Shown in pieces: positions 17,390-26,298 of a DNA stretch of 41,318 nucleotides. Numbering within the stretch: position 1 is the first letter of the stretch; the number at the start of each line of letters is the position of its first letter. A program made the translations under genes and the position numbers. The stretch comes from Polyangiaceae bacterium (GTDB lineage: Bacteria > Myxococcota_A > Polyangia > Polyangiales > Polyangiaceae): positions 1-41,318 of the forward strand of contig JALHPN010000061.1 of the NCBI GenBank assembly GCA_022842465.1, given 5' to 3'. The notes below the pieces were generated by a model, which ran no database searches, was not told where the DNA came from, and was given only the letters and a program-made list of their open reading frames with translations.

Positions 17390-18959
17390 ATGCGGAAACT
17401 CGGAACGAAGGTCACTGTGGTAGCCACGCTAGGCACGCTAGGATGTGCGGCACTCGTCTCGGCGTGCAGCAGCGGCAGAAGCGACACCGACGCCGTGGAC
17501 GATCACAAAGCAAGGCTTTCGCCCACTCGGCAACTGGGCAGTACGAACGTGAACAATCCTGGAGAACCACCGCAGGGTGAGCCGGGCACCATCGTCACGG
17601 ACAGCGAAGGCCGACAGTGGAGTGTCTCCGAACTCCCGCCGCAGCCAGAAACGCCCGATGCGTTCGACGACCGAATGCCGCCCCCACTCGCGCCCCCCCC
17701 CCGAAAATCGGACCGACGCGGAGATCGCCGAGGGCCTTCGCATGATTCGGCGGATCGGGAACCGGGAGTACCGCGAGGTATCTCCGGTCGACCCCTCGCG
17801 CATCGCGGCAGTGCGAGCGCGCATGGCATCGGGCATCCGGCTGGCCGCCGAAGAGGGCGATCCGACGCGGTTCTTCGACCCGATATCAGGCAGTCGACTG
17901 ACCGCTGACGGCGCGCCGCTCGATCAAGGAGAGCCGGCGACACCCGCAGATGACGCTACCGAGGCCCCTCAGGCCCTGTCAGGCTCGCTTCCCCCTCTTG
18001 GTCGCGTGCGACGCGATCGCGCCAGGCGAAACCCTATGTACGCCACGCCGAGCGTCGATTCGACGGGCACGTGGGACCTCTTCGAGCGAACGGTTCCCAC
18101 GCGTCCTCTTTCGCGACAATGGCGTGTCTTCGACGATACCTCATCATCGCCACAAACGGTGTTCGGAGCCGATACTCGTGTCTGGCAAGACTCACACTAT
18201 GGCTGGCCCCGTGGCGCAATCGTCAAGCTCACGAGGGCACCGTGGACTTCAAACTGGGCGAGCGGTAGTTCGGCAACACTCATCGGAAGATACACTGCAG
18301 TTAGTGCTGCCCACAGCTGGTACAGGTCGGTGGGCGGCTGGCGTCGTCCGATGGATGTGGGGGTCGACTTCATTGCTTACGCTACCTGGAATTCAACGCT
18401 CGGCTTCTACGTCCCAACCACCATCGCCGCGCTCGCCGGTTTCTATCCAGACGCGACGGAAACCACACCGGCATGCTTTTCGGTCACATTGCATCAGGAC
18501 TGGATCACCTACCAGACTCACGAATCAGACCTCGCGGTCGTCGAGTTCCTCTGCGGCGCCCCCGGCGATGTGACCGGATGGATTCCCGGGGCCGTGGCCG
18601 CCGACTACGACATCAATTATACGTCGAGCACCTTCTTGGGCGGATACGACGTGAGTGGCCTTCTTCCCAATCCGAATATTGGCACTAGACAGTATTATCC
18701 TGGAAGCATGCTGCTCCGGTTTGGACCCATCGGTGATGTTTGGACGATCGGTCCTCGGCTCTACCACACGATGGACACGAGCGGCGGCGTCAGCGGCGGC
18801 GGTATGCTCATGAACGTATTCAGTGATCTCACGGGAGGACAGAACCCGGGCTTCTACTGGGTAGGCACGAGCAGCGCCGAAGGGACCTTTGAGAACACGG
18901 GGCGAAAGAACGACTTGCTCACATGGCAGTGGATCGCCGCAGCTACCTCGGAGTGGTGA
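17390..18959 (+). CDS. V8/trypsin-like serine protease lipoprotein, frame broken at a C10 tract
   Basis: Two open frames meet at ten Cs (17693-17702). The first (ATG 17390 after GAAGGAG) encodes a lipoprotein signal (VSAC, Cys26) and an Asn/Pro-rich linker. The second, shifted by +1, encodes the protease domain. Nine Cs would give a single 522-residue protein. Catalytic triad by position: His in AVSAAHSWY (codon at 18312), Asp in ESDLAVVEF (18528) and Ser in DTSGGVSGGG (18792), typical of the glutamyl-endopeptidase/V8-like S1 group. Codon use is more A/T-rich than in neighbouring genes, pointing to transfer. The frame break may be a mutation, a sequencing error or a phase-variable switch. It is followed 8 bp later by a Cys-rich lipoprotein gene. 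Confidence 0.8.
17693..17702. repeat. Homopolymer C10 at the protease frame break
   Basis: Ten consecutive Cs exactly where the signal/linker frame must change to the protease frame. Loss of one C restores a continuous reading. Such tracts are prone to slippage in replication, transcription and sequencing. Confidence 0.9.
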
Positions 18960-18967
18960 GGGTATTG

Positions 18968-19315
18968 ATGCGGCCCCCCACGACCATAGTGGCTGCTGCT
19001 CTGCTTCTCGCTTGCGGCGGCAGCGTGGCATCACCCGATGAAGGACAAGCTCAGCCGACGGACGGTGGCGCAGGATGGCAAGAGCAACCGGCGAACGCAT
19101 CCGTCGAGGAGTCTTTCGTGAGCGGAAGGTGTGCCAACGGTACGCAATGTGCGCGAGGCCAGTATTGTTACGACCTTTCGGTATTCGGCCCGCCCTACCT
19201 GGAACCCGTATGCCTCACCACGGCAGACCCTTGCTCATTCGTTGTGCGCTGCGAGGTCGGAATCAAGTGCTGGCTGATCGGCGAGTCGCCGCAAGCCGTG
19301 ACGTGCCAGCCATAG
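18968..19315 (+). CDS. Small Cys-rich lipoprotein next to the protease
   Basis: Encodes 115 residues from ATG 18968, with a GAGGG-type ribosome site overlapping the end of the protease gene. Lipobox LLLAC (Cys16), an acidic linker, then eight cysteines in the last 65 residues (SGRCANGTQCARGQYC through VTCQP), which suggests a small disulfide-rich domain. It lies 8 bp after the protease stop, so the pair is probably co-transcribed. The second gene could encode a co-factor or inhibitor of the protease, but no family is recognised. Base composition matches the island, not the chromosome around it. Confidence 0.7.
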   Translation: MRPPTTIVAAALLLACGGSVASPDEGQAQPTDGGAGWQEQPANASVEESFVSGRCANGTQCARGQYCYDLSVFGPPYLEPVCLTTADPCSFVVRCEVGIKCWLIGESPQAVTCQP

Positions 19316-19502
19316 CCCGTACTCGCCTCGCACCTCTACTGGGACGACGCCTTCGAAGGGCAAGACCGTCGTCGCGCTGCTCCGGCGGCGACGGAGCGCG
19401 CGAGCTCGAAGCTTCGGGAAGCTCTTCAAGCTCAGCGCGACGCGCCCACCACTGGCGAACGGCGAAGGAGGTGGCGGGCTTGCTCCTCAGGCGACGCGCC
19501 GC

Positions 19503-20360
19503 TCAGGTCGCGCACGGCCCGAAGCCCGAAGCGAGCGTCGATGCAGGGCCGACCGCCTCGATGCGCTCGGCCCTCGTCACGTCCCGCATCCTGAGGGCCG
19601 CTCTGACGACGCGCCGCAGGGCGCTCAGGTCTCGAACATCGTCCGGATGCTCTCGAGCGTACGAGGCGACCACACTAAGCGCGCCTTGGTCGAGGGCGAA
19701 GTAGGCGTCATCGAGATGTCGAAGTCGCGCGCGGAAGCAGCTCGACGAGCGCGATGCGCGCCTTGTGGGTCCTGCGAGACGAACTTGCCACGCATGCGCG
19801 AGGTCGCTCCGGCGAGCGCGTCCGCGGGTGCGGCCAGGCCGCCGGGTAGAAGAACGGGAGCGGTTGTGCAACGTGCGCGAGGACGCCCGCGGGGTTCGTG
19901 AAGAACGGGTGGTGTCCGCCGTTCCGAATCTCGGCGTCCCCGACGAAGAGGGCCCGTCGTGCGAGCGAGGCGCGCTCGAGCTGCTCGTTCGTCCTCCGGA
20001 GGCGCCGTGAGCGCGACGGCGTCCCAGAGCACCGCCACGCCACGGCAGCGAAGAGGAGCCCTCGGTCATCCTCTCTCGTCAGAACAGGCCGCGCGGCGCG
20101 CGAGACGATGTGCTCGAGACGAGCGGACGTCACGCGCCGCTTCGTCGCGAGCACCGCCGCGCGAATGCCGCGATCATCGTCGAAATCCTGGGCGCGCAGA
20201 GCCTCGAGCACGCGGGCGGACAGGAGAAACCTGTCGGCGAGCACGTCCAGTCAGCGCGACGAGCACCTTGCACGACTTGCTCCCGGATCCCGTCGAGGAC
20301 GGTGAGGAAGCGCGACGACCGCCCCCCGGCGGCCGTCGCGCCCCTCGTGGAGCGCGAGGC
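19503..20360 (-). pseudogene. Decayed DUF4375 (DMP19-like) gene
   Basis: Coding-like minus-strand segments change frame several times. 20244-20038 reads SARVLEALRAQDFDDDRGI and LTREDDRGLLFAAVAW. About 20038-19996 continues in another frame (AVLWDAVALTAP). 19992-19880 returns to the first frame with the family-like signature EIRNGGHHPFFTNPAG. From about 19740 a third frame gives LRHLDDAYFALD and continues to a stop at 19503. The NGGH..FFTN core and the later 'LDDAYFALD' resemble DUF4375 proteins, whose function is unknown. At least three frame changes make it a pseudogene. The 5' boundary is unclear. 19316-19502, between it and the lipoprotein gene, holds nothing I can identify. Confidence 0.5.
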
Positions 20361-20414
20361 AATGTAGCCCGCGGGAGCTCGTGAGCGGAACGGCGCTCGC
20401 GAGCATGGCGGCGA

Positions 20415-20778
20415 CGCTCACTCCTCGGCGGCGGCGTCCATCGTGGCGACGCCGCTCTTCTTCGCGGCGGAGGCGCGCTTCTTCTCGGCGCGGAGCTCGC
20501 GGAAGAGGATGACGTCCTCCTTCACGCGCTGGGCGACGACGGGCGCCTCCTCGCGGACCTTCTCGAAGACGTTCACGACGAGGTGCGGCGTCTTCTGCGC
20601 CGCCGCCTTCGTGCCGCGGACGAAGCTCGCGAGGCGCGCCTTCATCCGCTCGCCGCGCGTCTTCGTGATGTACGGCGCGATCGCCGCCACCATGTCGGCG
20701 TTGTTGCCGGCGTACGCGTGCGGCGCCTTGTAGAGCGGGCTACGGAACTTCGGGTTCGCCTCGAGGAAGGCGTGGACC
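20415..20778. repeat. Direct repeat, right copy (364 bp)
   Basis: The 3' end of the intact dehydratase-like gene plus three bases past its stop. It matches 16864-17227 without a visible mismatch. On its left it is followed at once by the decayed DUF4375 region instead of the hairpin found beside the other copy. Confidence 0.93.
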
Positions 20779-22283
20779 TGCTCCTTCGTGACGCCGTTCT
20801 CCGTGAGCGCGCGCTCGTACTCGGCGAGCGCCGCCTGCTTCGCCTTGAAGAGGTACATCTGGACGCGCGAGTAGAAGTTCACGCGACCGTCGCCGCTCGT
20901 CTCCACGGGACAGAAGATCGTCCCGGGGAACTTCTCCGTGATCGCCGACTGGACGCCGTCCGAGACGCCGGCGCTCGGCATGCAGCCGAAGGGCTTCACG
21001 CTCAGCGTCATGTGCGCCTTCTGGTTCACCACGTTGAGGATCAGCTTGCCGACCTCCATGTGGCCTTCGCCGCCGCGGAGATCGTTGTTGTAGTACTCGT
21101 GGCTGATCTTCGCGAGCTTGTCCATGTCGGGCAGCTTGTAGCCGTAGAGCCCGGTGACGTGCGCGAAGGTCTGGAAGAGCGCACGGACGCCGAAGTCGCC
21201 GCCGTGGCTGATCGCGTACTTCGTGAGGACGCCGAACGGCCCCGAGCCGCCGAGGCCGTACTTCGCGAAGTCCCACTCGCGGAGCTCGGCGCGCTCCTTC
21301 GTGTCGTTGCGGACCTCCCAGAGCGTGTAGAGGATCCACGCCGTGACGAGCTGGACGTCGCACTCGGCGCCCTCCTGCTCGAGGAAGGCCTGGAGCTGGT
21401 AGTTGCCGTCGCCCTCGGTCGTCATCGCCCAGAACTCGCCGATGATGGAGACCTTCGGCTTCACGCGGGTCTTGTCGACCTCGATCGCCGAGAGGATCGG
21501 CTTGCACTTCCAGAGGGCGTGGAGGACGTTCTCGCGGCGCTCGAACGCGTCGTGGACGATCTTCTTCGCCTTCTCGAGCGCCTCGTTCGTCGCGCCGGGC
21601 ACCTTCTCGTAGGGTCGGACGCGGTAGCCGTAGGCGTTGAGGACGTCGCCGGCGACCATGCCCTTCACGAGGGCCCAGAAGAACGTCGGGTTCAGCTCGA
21701 GGCCGACCTCTTCGCCCGTCGCCTGCTTCACGCCGCCCGTCTGCTGGAAGAGCATGACGCGGAAGCCGTCGAAGCCGGCGTCGCGGAGCGCCTTCCGGTA
21801 CTCGGTGACGTACATGCCGAAGCGGCAGGGGCCGCAGGCGCCGGCGGTGAGGAAGACGTACTTGTCGACGACCTCCTTCGCGGTGAGGCCGTGCTTGTCG
21901 CGCAGCGTGATGAGGTACTTCACGAGGTTGCCGACGGTGAAGTACGTCGGGTTGCACTGGGCGCGGTTGCCGAACTCCTTGCCGGCCTGGAAGGCGGCGT
22001 TGTCCGGCACGTCGAGGACCTCGACGTTGTAGCCGATGCCGCGGAACGCGCCGCCGATCAGGTAGTCCTGCGCGAGGGTGAGGCCGCCGATGAGGAGCGT
22101 GACCTCGGCGCGCTGCGAGCGCGTGAAGCCGAGGCCCACCATGTCCTCGATCCACTGCTCGGTCTTCGTGTCGAGCCCGAGCCGCGCGCGCTCGGCGTCC
22201 TCGAACGCCTTGAGCTCCGCATCGACGTCGAGGATCTGGAGCTTCTTCTTGCCGCCGTTATCGAAGGTCGTCGTGTTCGCCAT
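20418..22283 (-). CDS. 2-hydroxyacyl-CoA dehydratase-like (HgdB/COG3581-type) protein
   Basis: Encodes 621 residues from ATG 22283 with AGGAGAG at good spacing, 14 bp after the activase gene. It resembles the large proteins that accompany CoA-type activases: TLLIGGLTLAQDYLIGGAF near the N-terminus, cysteines at 110 (AQCNPTYF), 150/153 (GACGPCRFGMY), 434 (FGCMPSAGV) and 458 (IFCPVETSGDG) as possible Fe-S ligands. By analogy it would accept low-potential electrons from the activase and use them in a radical dehydration or another difficult reduction. The true substrate is unknown. The last 100 residues are Lys/Arg/Ala-rich and are the part duplicated at 16867-17227. Confidence 0.85.
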   Translation of the reverse strand: MANTTTFDNGGKKKLQILDVDAELKAFEDAERARLGLDTKTEQWIEDMVGLGFTRSQRAEVTLLIGGLTLAQDYLIGGAFRGIGYNVEVLDVPDNAAFQAGKEFGNRAQCNPTYFTVGNLVKYLITLRDKHGLTAKEVVDKYVFLTAGACGPCRFGMYVTEYRKALRDAGFDGFRVMLFQQTGGVKQATGEEVGLELNPTFFWALVKGMVAGDVLNAYGYRVRPYEKVPGATNEALEKAKKIVHDAFERRENVLHALWKCKPILSAIEVDKTRVKPKVSIIGEFWAMTTEGDGNYQLQAFLEQEGAECDVQLVTAWILYTLWEVRNDTKERAELREWDFAKYGLGGSGPFGVLTKYAISHGGDFGVRALFQTFAHVTGLYGYKLPDMDKLAKISHEYYNNDLRGGEGHMEVGKLILNVVNQKAHMTLSVKPFGCMPSAGVSDGVQSAITEKFPGTIFCPVETSGDGRVNFYSRVQMYLFKAKQAALAEYERALTENGVTKEQVHAFLEANPKFRSPLYKAPHAYAGNNADMVAAIAPYITKTRGERMKARLASFVRGTKAAAQKTPHLVVNVFEKVREEAPVVAQRVKEDVILFRELRAEKKRASAAKKSGVATMDAAAEE

Positions 22284-22297
22284 GGCTTCTCTCCTGA

Positions 22298-25200
22298 TCA
22301 CTCTGCCGCACTCGATGCGGACGCCGCGTTGGTGTCGTTCACACGGACGATCGCGCCGTCCTTCGTCTTCTTCCCGAGCTTCACGATGCCCTTGTCCGCG
22401 AGGTCCTTGGCCTCGACCTGAGCCGGCGTCGTGAGCTTCGCGTTCTTCGGCATGTAGCTCCGCACCTTCGCGCGGAGCCCCTCGATCTCGGCGAGGAGCG
22501 CCTTGTCCTGCACGCGCCGATCGTCGAGCTGCTTCGCCTTGAGCTCGAAGAGCTCGAGCCGCTTCTGATCGATCGCGTGCGCGAGGGCGTGCGACCGCAT
22601 CGACGCGTCCTGGAGGCGCTCCTCGTGGAGCTTCAGCGCGTGCGCGTAGGTCTTCACGCGGATCTTGATCGACCCGCTCGGCTTGTTCGCGTCGATGTCG
22701 TGGAGCGCCGCGTACGGCGTCTTCGACTTCTCGATGATGCTGTCGATGAGCCCGTAGACGGGCGCGTCGTGACCGCACTTGAACGACGAGAGGTCGAGGA
22801 CGACGACGTTCGGGTGGTGGGCCGCGAAGACCGCGCCCCACACCTTCTGCGCGCTGTTGACGGAGTAGTTCTCCGGCCAGACGTGGTTCAGCTCGAGGGG
22901 CGACTTGATGAGGCCGGACTCGAGCTCGTCTCTGAAGTAGCGATCGAGGTACTCGCGCTGCTTCGGGATCGCCCGGACCGAGAGCACCGGGTAACCGAGC
23001 ACCTGGAACTCGTCCGGGATGCCGTGGTTCAGCCCCGGGTCCGAGTGGTACGGGCGCGAGAGGAGGAGGATCGCGACGCGGTCCTCGGCCTCGACGGTCT
23101 CGAGGATCGCGCGGCCCTTGTCCTGCAGATCGTTCTCGAAGAGCGTGAGCGCCTTGAAGCCCTCGCGGCAGGCGTGGTCGTTCTCGTCCTCCGTGATGCC
23201 GAGGCGATCACGCAGGCAGTCGAACATGCGCTTCGCGAGGAGGTTCGGCTCCACGAAGGAGAGGGCCGGGTCGAGGAACTCGATCCCACGCTCGGCGAAG
23301 AAGTCGACCTCCTTCGTGAACGCCGCCTTCATGACGTCCGGCGCGCCCGCGACGATGGGGCACGACGCGTTGTCCATCGTGTCCGCGACGAAGTTCCCGA
23401 CGTGCGTGAGGATCGGGAAGAAGATGTACTTGAGCGGCTTCTTCGGCGTGTGGGCGTGGAAAATGAGGTGGTGGATGTGCGCCTGCGCGACCTTCGACGG
23501 GTAGCACGGGTCGATCGAGCCGTACTTGCCACCCTCGACCCACATCTCTTCCGTCGTCTCCTCCGAGAAGACGACGTTCTGCTTCGGGATGCCGAGCGCC
23601 TCGAAGTACGTCCGGAAGAACGGCGCCGTCGAGTAGACGTTCAGGACGCGCGGGATGCCGATCCGCATCTTCTTCCGCGCGGCCCAGGCCTCCTTCGAGG
23701 AGCGCTTGAACGGCCGCGTGATCTCGACGCGCCGCTGGCCGAGGATGCCCTTCCGGACCTCGATGTCCTTGATCGGCGAGCCGTCCTCCGGCATCGGCGC
23801 GGCGTCGTAGAAGTGCATGAACGCGCGCTTGGCCTCGTAGTCGACCATGTTCGGGTACTGCTGCGCGATCTTCTTCCGTTCGGCGACGAGCTCGAGCATC
23901 GCCTCCTTCGACTCGACGGTGCCCTTCTCGCAGCTGAAGCCCGCGATGTAGCGGCTCGAGCGGCCGTCCGGCGTCAACGTGTCTATGAACGTGCGCTTGC
24001 ACTCGTTCGGACAGAAGTGACAGACGGTCTCCTCGTCGTTCTTCGTCGTGTAGTCGAGCGAGATGGCCTCGTCGATCCCGATGAAGCTCGACGTGCCCTT
24101 CCGCTTCACGATACGGAGGGTCTCCATCGCCGCGCCGATCGCGCCGGCCTCGCCCGTGTGCGGGTGGACGAACACCTCGGCGTTCGGGACGCGCTCCTTG
24201 ATGTAGTCGACCTGCGCCTTGACGGCCGCGAGGTTGTACTGCGTGCCGCCCTGGAGGACGAACTTCCGCCCGAGCGACGCGAGCCGCGGGATCTGCACGA
24301 CGTACTGCCAGACGTTCTTCGGCAGCACCTGCGCGAGCCCCGCGAGCATCTCCTCCTTGGAGAAGCCCTCCTTCTGGAAGTTCACGCGGTCGGTGTCGAG
24401 GAAGACGGCGCAGCCGTAGCTGAACTTCGGCGCGAGCTCCGCCTTGAACGCCACGTCGGCGAACTCCGTCACGGGCACGCCGAACGAGTCGGCCGTCGCC
24501 TGGAGGAGCGTGCCGTTGCCGGCGGAGCAGGAGTTCGAGAGGCGGAAGTTGGCGATGTCACCGTTCTTCATGAACAGGACCTTGATGTCCTGCCCGCCGA
24601 TGTCGCAGATGACGTCGACGTCGCCGAAGAAGTGCACCGCGCTCATCATGTGCGCGACGGTCTCGACGATGTTCACGTCGCTCTTCACGCACTCCTCGAG
24701 CACGTCGGCGGCGTAGCCCGTCGCGCCGAAGCCCTTGACCTCGAGCTCGGCGCCCTGGTCCGTGGCCCAGGCCTTGAGCTGCGCGAGGAGCTCCTTCGTG
24801 TCCTGGATCGGGTTCCCCTTCGAGAGCTGGTAGGCCTTCGCGAGGATCTTCCCGGTGTCGTAGTCGACGAGGACCGCCTTGCTCGACGTCGAGCCGCCGT
24901 CGAGGCCGATGACGGCCTTCAGCGTCTCGCCGGCCACGAGCTTCGCGGGCTGGAACTTCGGGATGCGGTAGAGCTCGCGGAACTCCTCGAGCTCGAGCTC
25001 CGTCTTCGAGAGTGGCGGGCCGGCCGTCTCGCCGAGGCGCGCCTTGCGCCCGGTGGTGATGTAGTCGGCGAGGCCGTCCACGCTCGTCATCCAGCCGACG
25101 TGCGCCGGCTCGTGGAGGCCGTAGAGGACGGCGCCGAACGCGGCGTAGTACTGCGCGTTCTCGGGGACGAAGACGAGCTCCTCCACCGGGACGTCCTTCG

Positions 25201-25978
25201 GGTAGTCGTAGCCGCGCTCGCCCCAGACCTGCGGGATGCGGAGGCGCCAGCAGTCCTGGAGGAACGGGAGGTACGTGTTCGGCCCGCCGAGGAGCAGCAC
25301 GCGCGACTTCAGCGTGTTGCCACGCGTCAGCACGCTGAGGTTCTGCATGACGATCGCGTCGGCGAGCGAGCAGAGGACCTCGGTCGACGGGATGCCGCTC
25401 TTGATCAGGTTGACGATGTCCGTCTCCGCGAACACGCCGCACTTCGCCGCGACGTGGTGGAGCTTGGAGTCGTCGAAGCGGAGCGTCGTGACGAGCTCCG
25501 GCGGCGCGTTGACCTTGAGGAAGCACTTGTCGATCGTGGCGCCCGTGCCGGACGCGCACTTGTCGTTCATCGACGCGAGGGCGGTCTTCTCGCCCGTCTT
25601 CTCGTCGGTCTTGAAGATGATGATCTTCGCGTCCTGCCCGCCGAGCTCGATGACCGAGCCGACGTCCGGGTGGAGGTGCTCGACGGCGAGCGTGACGGCG
25701 TTCACCTCCTGGACGAACTTGCCGCCGGTCGGCGCGCAGAGCGGGCTCGCGCCCGAGCCCGTGAGGAACATGCGGAAGTCCCCCGGCACCTTGTCCGGGA
25801 ACGCCTTCAGGATCGTCTCGAGGAGCTCGAGGACCTTCTCGGGCTGCTTCGTGTGGTGGCGCTGGTAGTCGCTCCAGAGGATCGCCTTGGTGACCGGATC
25901 GACGACGGTCGCCTTCACCGTCGTGGAGCCCACGTCCATGCCGATGGCGAGGAAGCTCTTGTTCACAGCGTCGTCCAT
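22298..25978 (-). CDS. Tandem BcrAD/BadFG-type activase with DUF2229 domain
   Basis: Encodes 1226 residues. Two ASKHA ATPase domains of the 2-hydroxyglutaryl-CoA dehydratase activase family lie in tandem. The first (about 8-290) starts GMDVGSTTVKA and has cluster cysteines Cys141 (NDKCASGTG) and Cys180 (AKCGVFAETD). The second (about 355-625) starts GLDGGSTSSKA, with Cys484 (NSCSAGNGT) and Cys523 (YGCAVFLDTD). Each pair matches the HgdC pattern where a dimer shares one [4Fe-4S]. Then come CHFCPNEC (653-660) with Cys683, and from about 770 a DUF2229-like region (RIGIPRVLNVY, SIDPCYPSKVAQ). The C-terminus is helical and Lys-rich. ATP hydrolysis would drive an electron to the partner gene product downstream. 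The start is set by GGGGTGA upstream of the ATG. Confidence 0.9.
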   Translation of the reverse strand: MDDAVNKSFLAIGMDVGSTTVKATVVDPVTKAILWSDYQRHHTKQPEKVLELLETILKAFPDKVPGDFRMFLTGSGASPLCAPTGGKFVQEVNAVTLAVEHLHPDVGSVIELGGQDAKIIIFKTDEKTGEKTALASMNDKCASGTGATIDKCFLKVNAPPELVTTLRFDDSKLHHVAAKCGVFAETDIVNLIKSGIPSTEVLCSLADAIVMQNLSVLTRGNTLKSRVLLLGGPNTYLPFLQDCWRLRIPQVWGERGYDYPKDVPVEELVFVPENAQYYAAFGAVLYGLHEPAHVGWMTSVDGLADYITTGRKARLGETAGPPLSKTELELEEFRELYRIPKFQPAKLVAGETLKAVIGLDGGSTSSKAVLVDYDTGKILAKAYQLSKGNPIQDTKELLAQLKAWATDQGAELEVKGFGATGYAADVLEECVKSDVNIVETVAHMMSAVHFFGDVDVICDIGGQDIKVLFMKNGDIANFRLSNSCSAGNGTLLQATADSFGVPVTEFADVAFKAELAPKFSYGCAVFLDTDRVNFQKEGFSKEEMLAGLAQVLPKNVWQYVVQIPRLASLGRKFVLQGGTQYNLAAVKAQVDYIKERVPNAEVFVHPHTGEAGAIGAAMETLRIVKRKGTSSFIGIDEAISLDYTTKNDEETVCHFCPNECKRTFIDTLTPDGRSSRYIAGFSCEKGTVESKEAMLELVAERKKIAQQYPNMVDYEAKRAFMHFYDAAPMPEDGSPIKDIEVRKGILGQRRVEITRPFKRSSKEAWAARKKMRIGIPRVLNVYSTAPFFRTYFEALGIPKQNVVFSEETTEEMWVEGGKYGSIDPCYPSKVAQAHIHHLIFHAHTPKKPLKYIFFPILTHVGNFVADTMDNASCPIVAGAPDVMKAAFTKEVDFFAERGIEFLDPALSFVEPNLLAKRMFDCLRDRLGITEDENDHACREGFKALTLFENDLQDKGRAILETVEAEDRVAILLLSRPYHSDPGLNHGIPDEFQVLGYPVLSVRAIPKQREYLDRYFRDELESGLIKSPLELNHVWPENYSVNSAQKVWGAVFAAHHPNVVVLDLSSFKCGHDAPVYGLIDSIIEKSKTPYAALHDIDANKPSGSIKIRVKTYAHALKLHEERLQDASMRSHALAHAIDQKRLELFELKAKQLDDRRVQDKALLAEIEGLRAKVRSYMPKNAKLTTPAQVEAKDLADKGIVKLGKKTKDGAIVRVNDTNAASASSAAE

Positions 25979-26298
25979 TCCGTCACCCCGTGCGCGCAGA
26001 ACCTGCGGCCCGTCGCACGCGCGCACGGATTGCGGGCGCGCACGAGAGCCGCCCAGCCGCGTCGACGACCCGAGGCTGGACTGACGTGTCAGTCCACGGG
26101 AGGCTACGCCGGTTCGGCGAGCACGGCCAACGGAAAATCCGTCGGGGTTCCGGCCATTCGACCGAACGATTCCGAGCGCTTGAGGCGCCGCGCGCCATGC
26201 CGCATACCGGATGGCGAACCACCCCTACGACATGAGGCGCCCTTCTCGATGGACCGGGCGTGTCGACGCGCAAAACCTGCGACGGCGGGACGCGCCGG
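25979..26298. other. Promoter region of the activase/dehydratase operon
   Basis: 320 bp between the activase start and the stop of the next minus-strand gene. It contains the palindrome at 26078-26095 and somewhat A/T-richer DNA at about 26130-26240. No ORF with coding character is seen. Confidence 0.6.
26078..26095. promoter_or_regulatory. Candidate operator palindrome
   Basis: GGACTGAC-GT-GTCAGTCC, eight-base perfect arms with a two-base centre, lies 100 bp upstream of the activase start. The TGAC...GTCA core is of the kind bound by TetR/FadR-type dimers. A TetR gene lies 2 kb away at 28149, but the link is only positional. Confidence 0.55.

Larger units (their letters stand above)
16864..20778. 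other. Putative inserted island bounded by 364-bp direct repeats
   Basis: Both ends are the same 364-bp sequence, the 3' end of the dehydratase-like gene. Between them lie 3187 bp with visibly lower GC and more A/T-ending codons, carrying a broken secreted protease gene, a Cys-rich lipoprotein gene and a decayed gene. No integrase or transposase is present. Recombination between the repeats would remove 3551 bp and leave one intact gene with its original downstream hairpin. The simplest reading is a single-crossover (Campbell-like) insertion of a circle carrying the gene end, or a duplication; an assembly artefact is not excluded. Confidence 0.6.

Noticed and set aside
16864..20778. Island as a composite transposon or tRNA-targeted integrative element
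   Set aside because: No transposase or integrase, no terminal inverted repeats, no tRNA gene; the repeats are fragments of a protein gene.
20418..25978. Calling the two-gene system a 2-hydroxyglutaryl-CoA dehydratase or benzoyl-CoA reductase
   Set aside because: Domain layout (two activase domains plus DUF2229, HgdB/COG3581-like partner) differs from both, and no pathway genes are adjacent.
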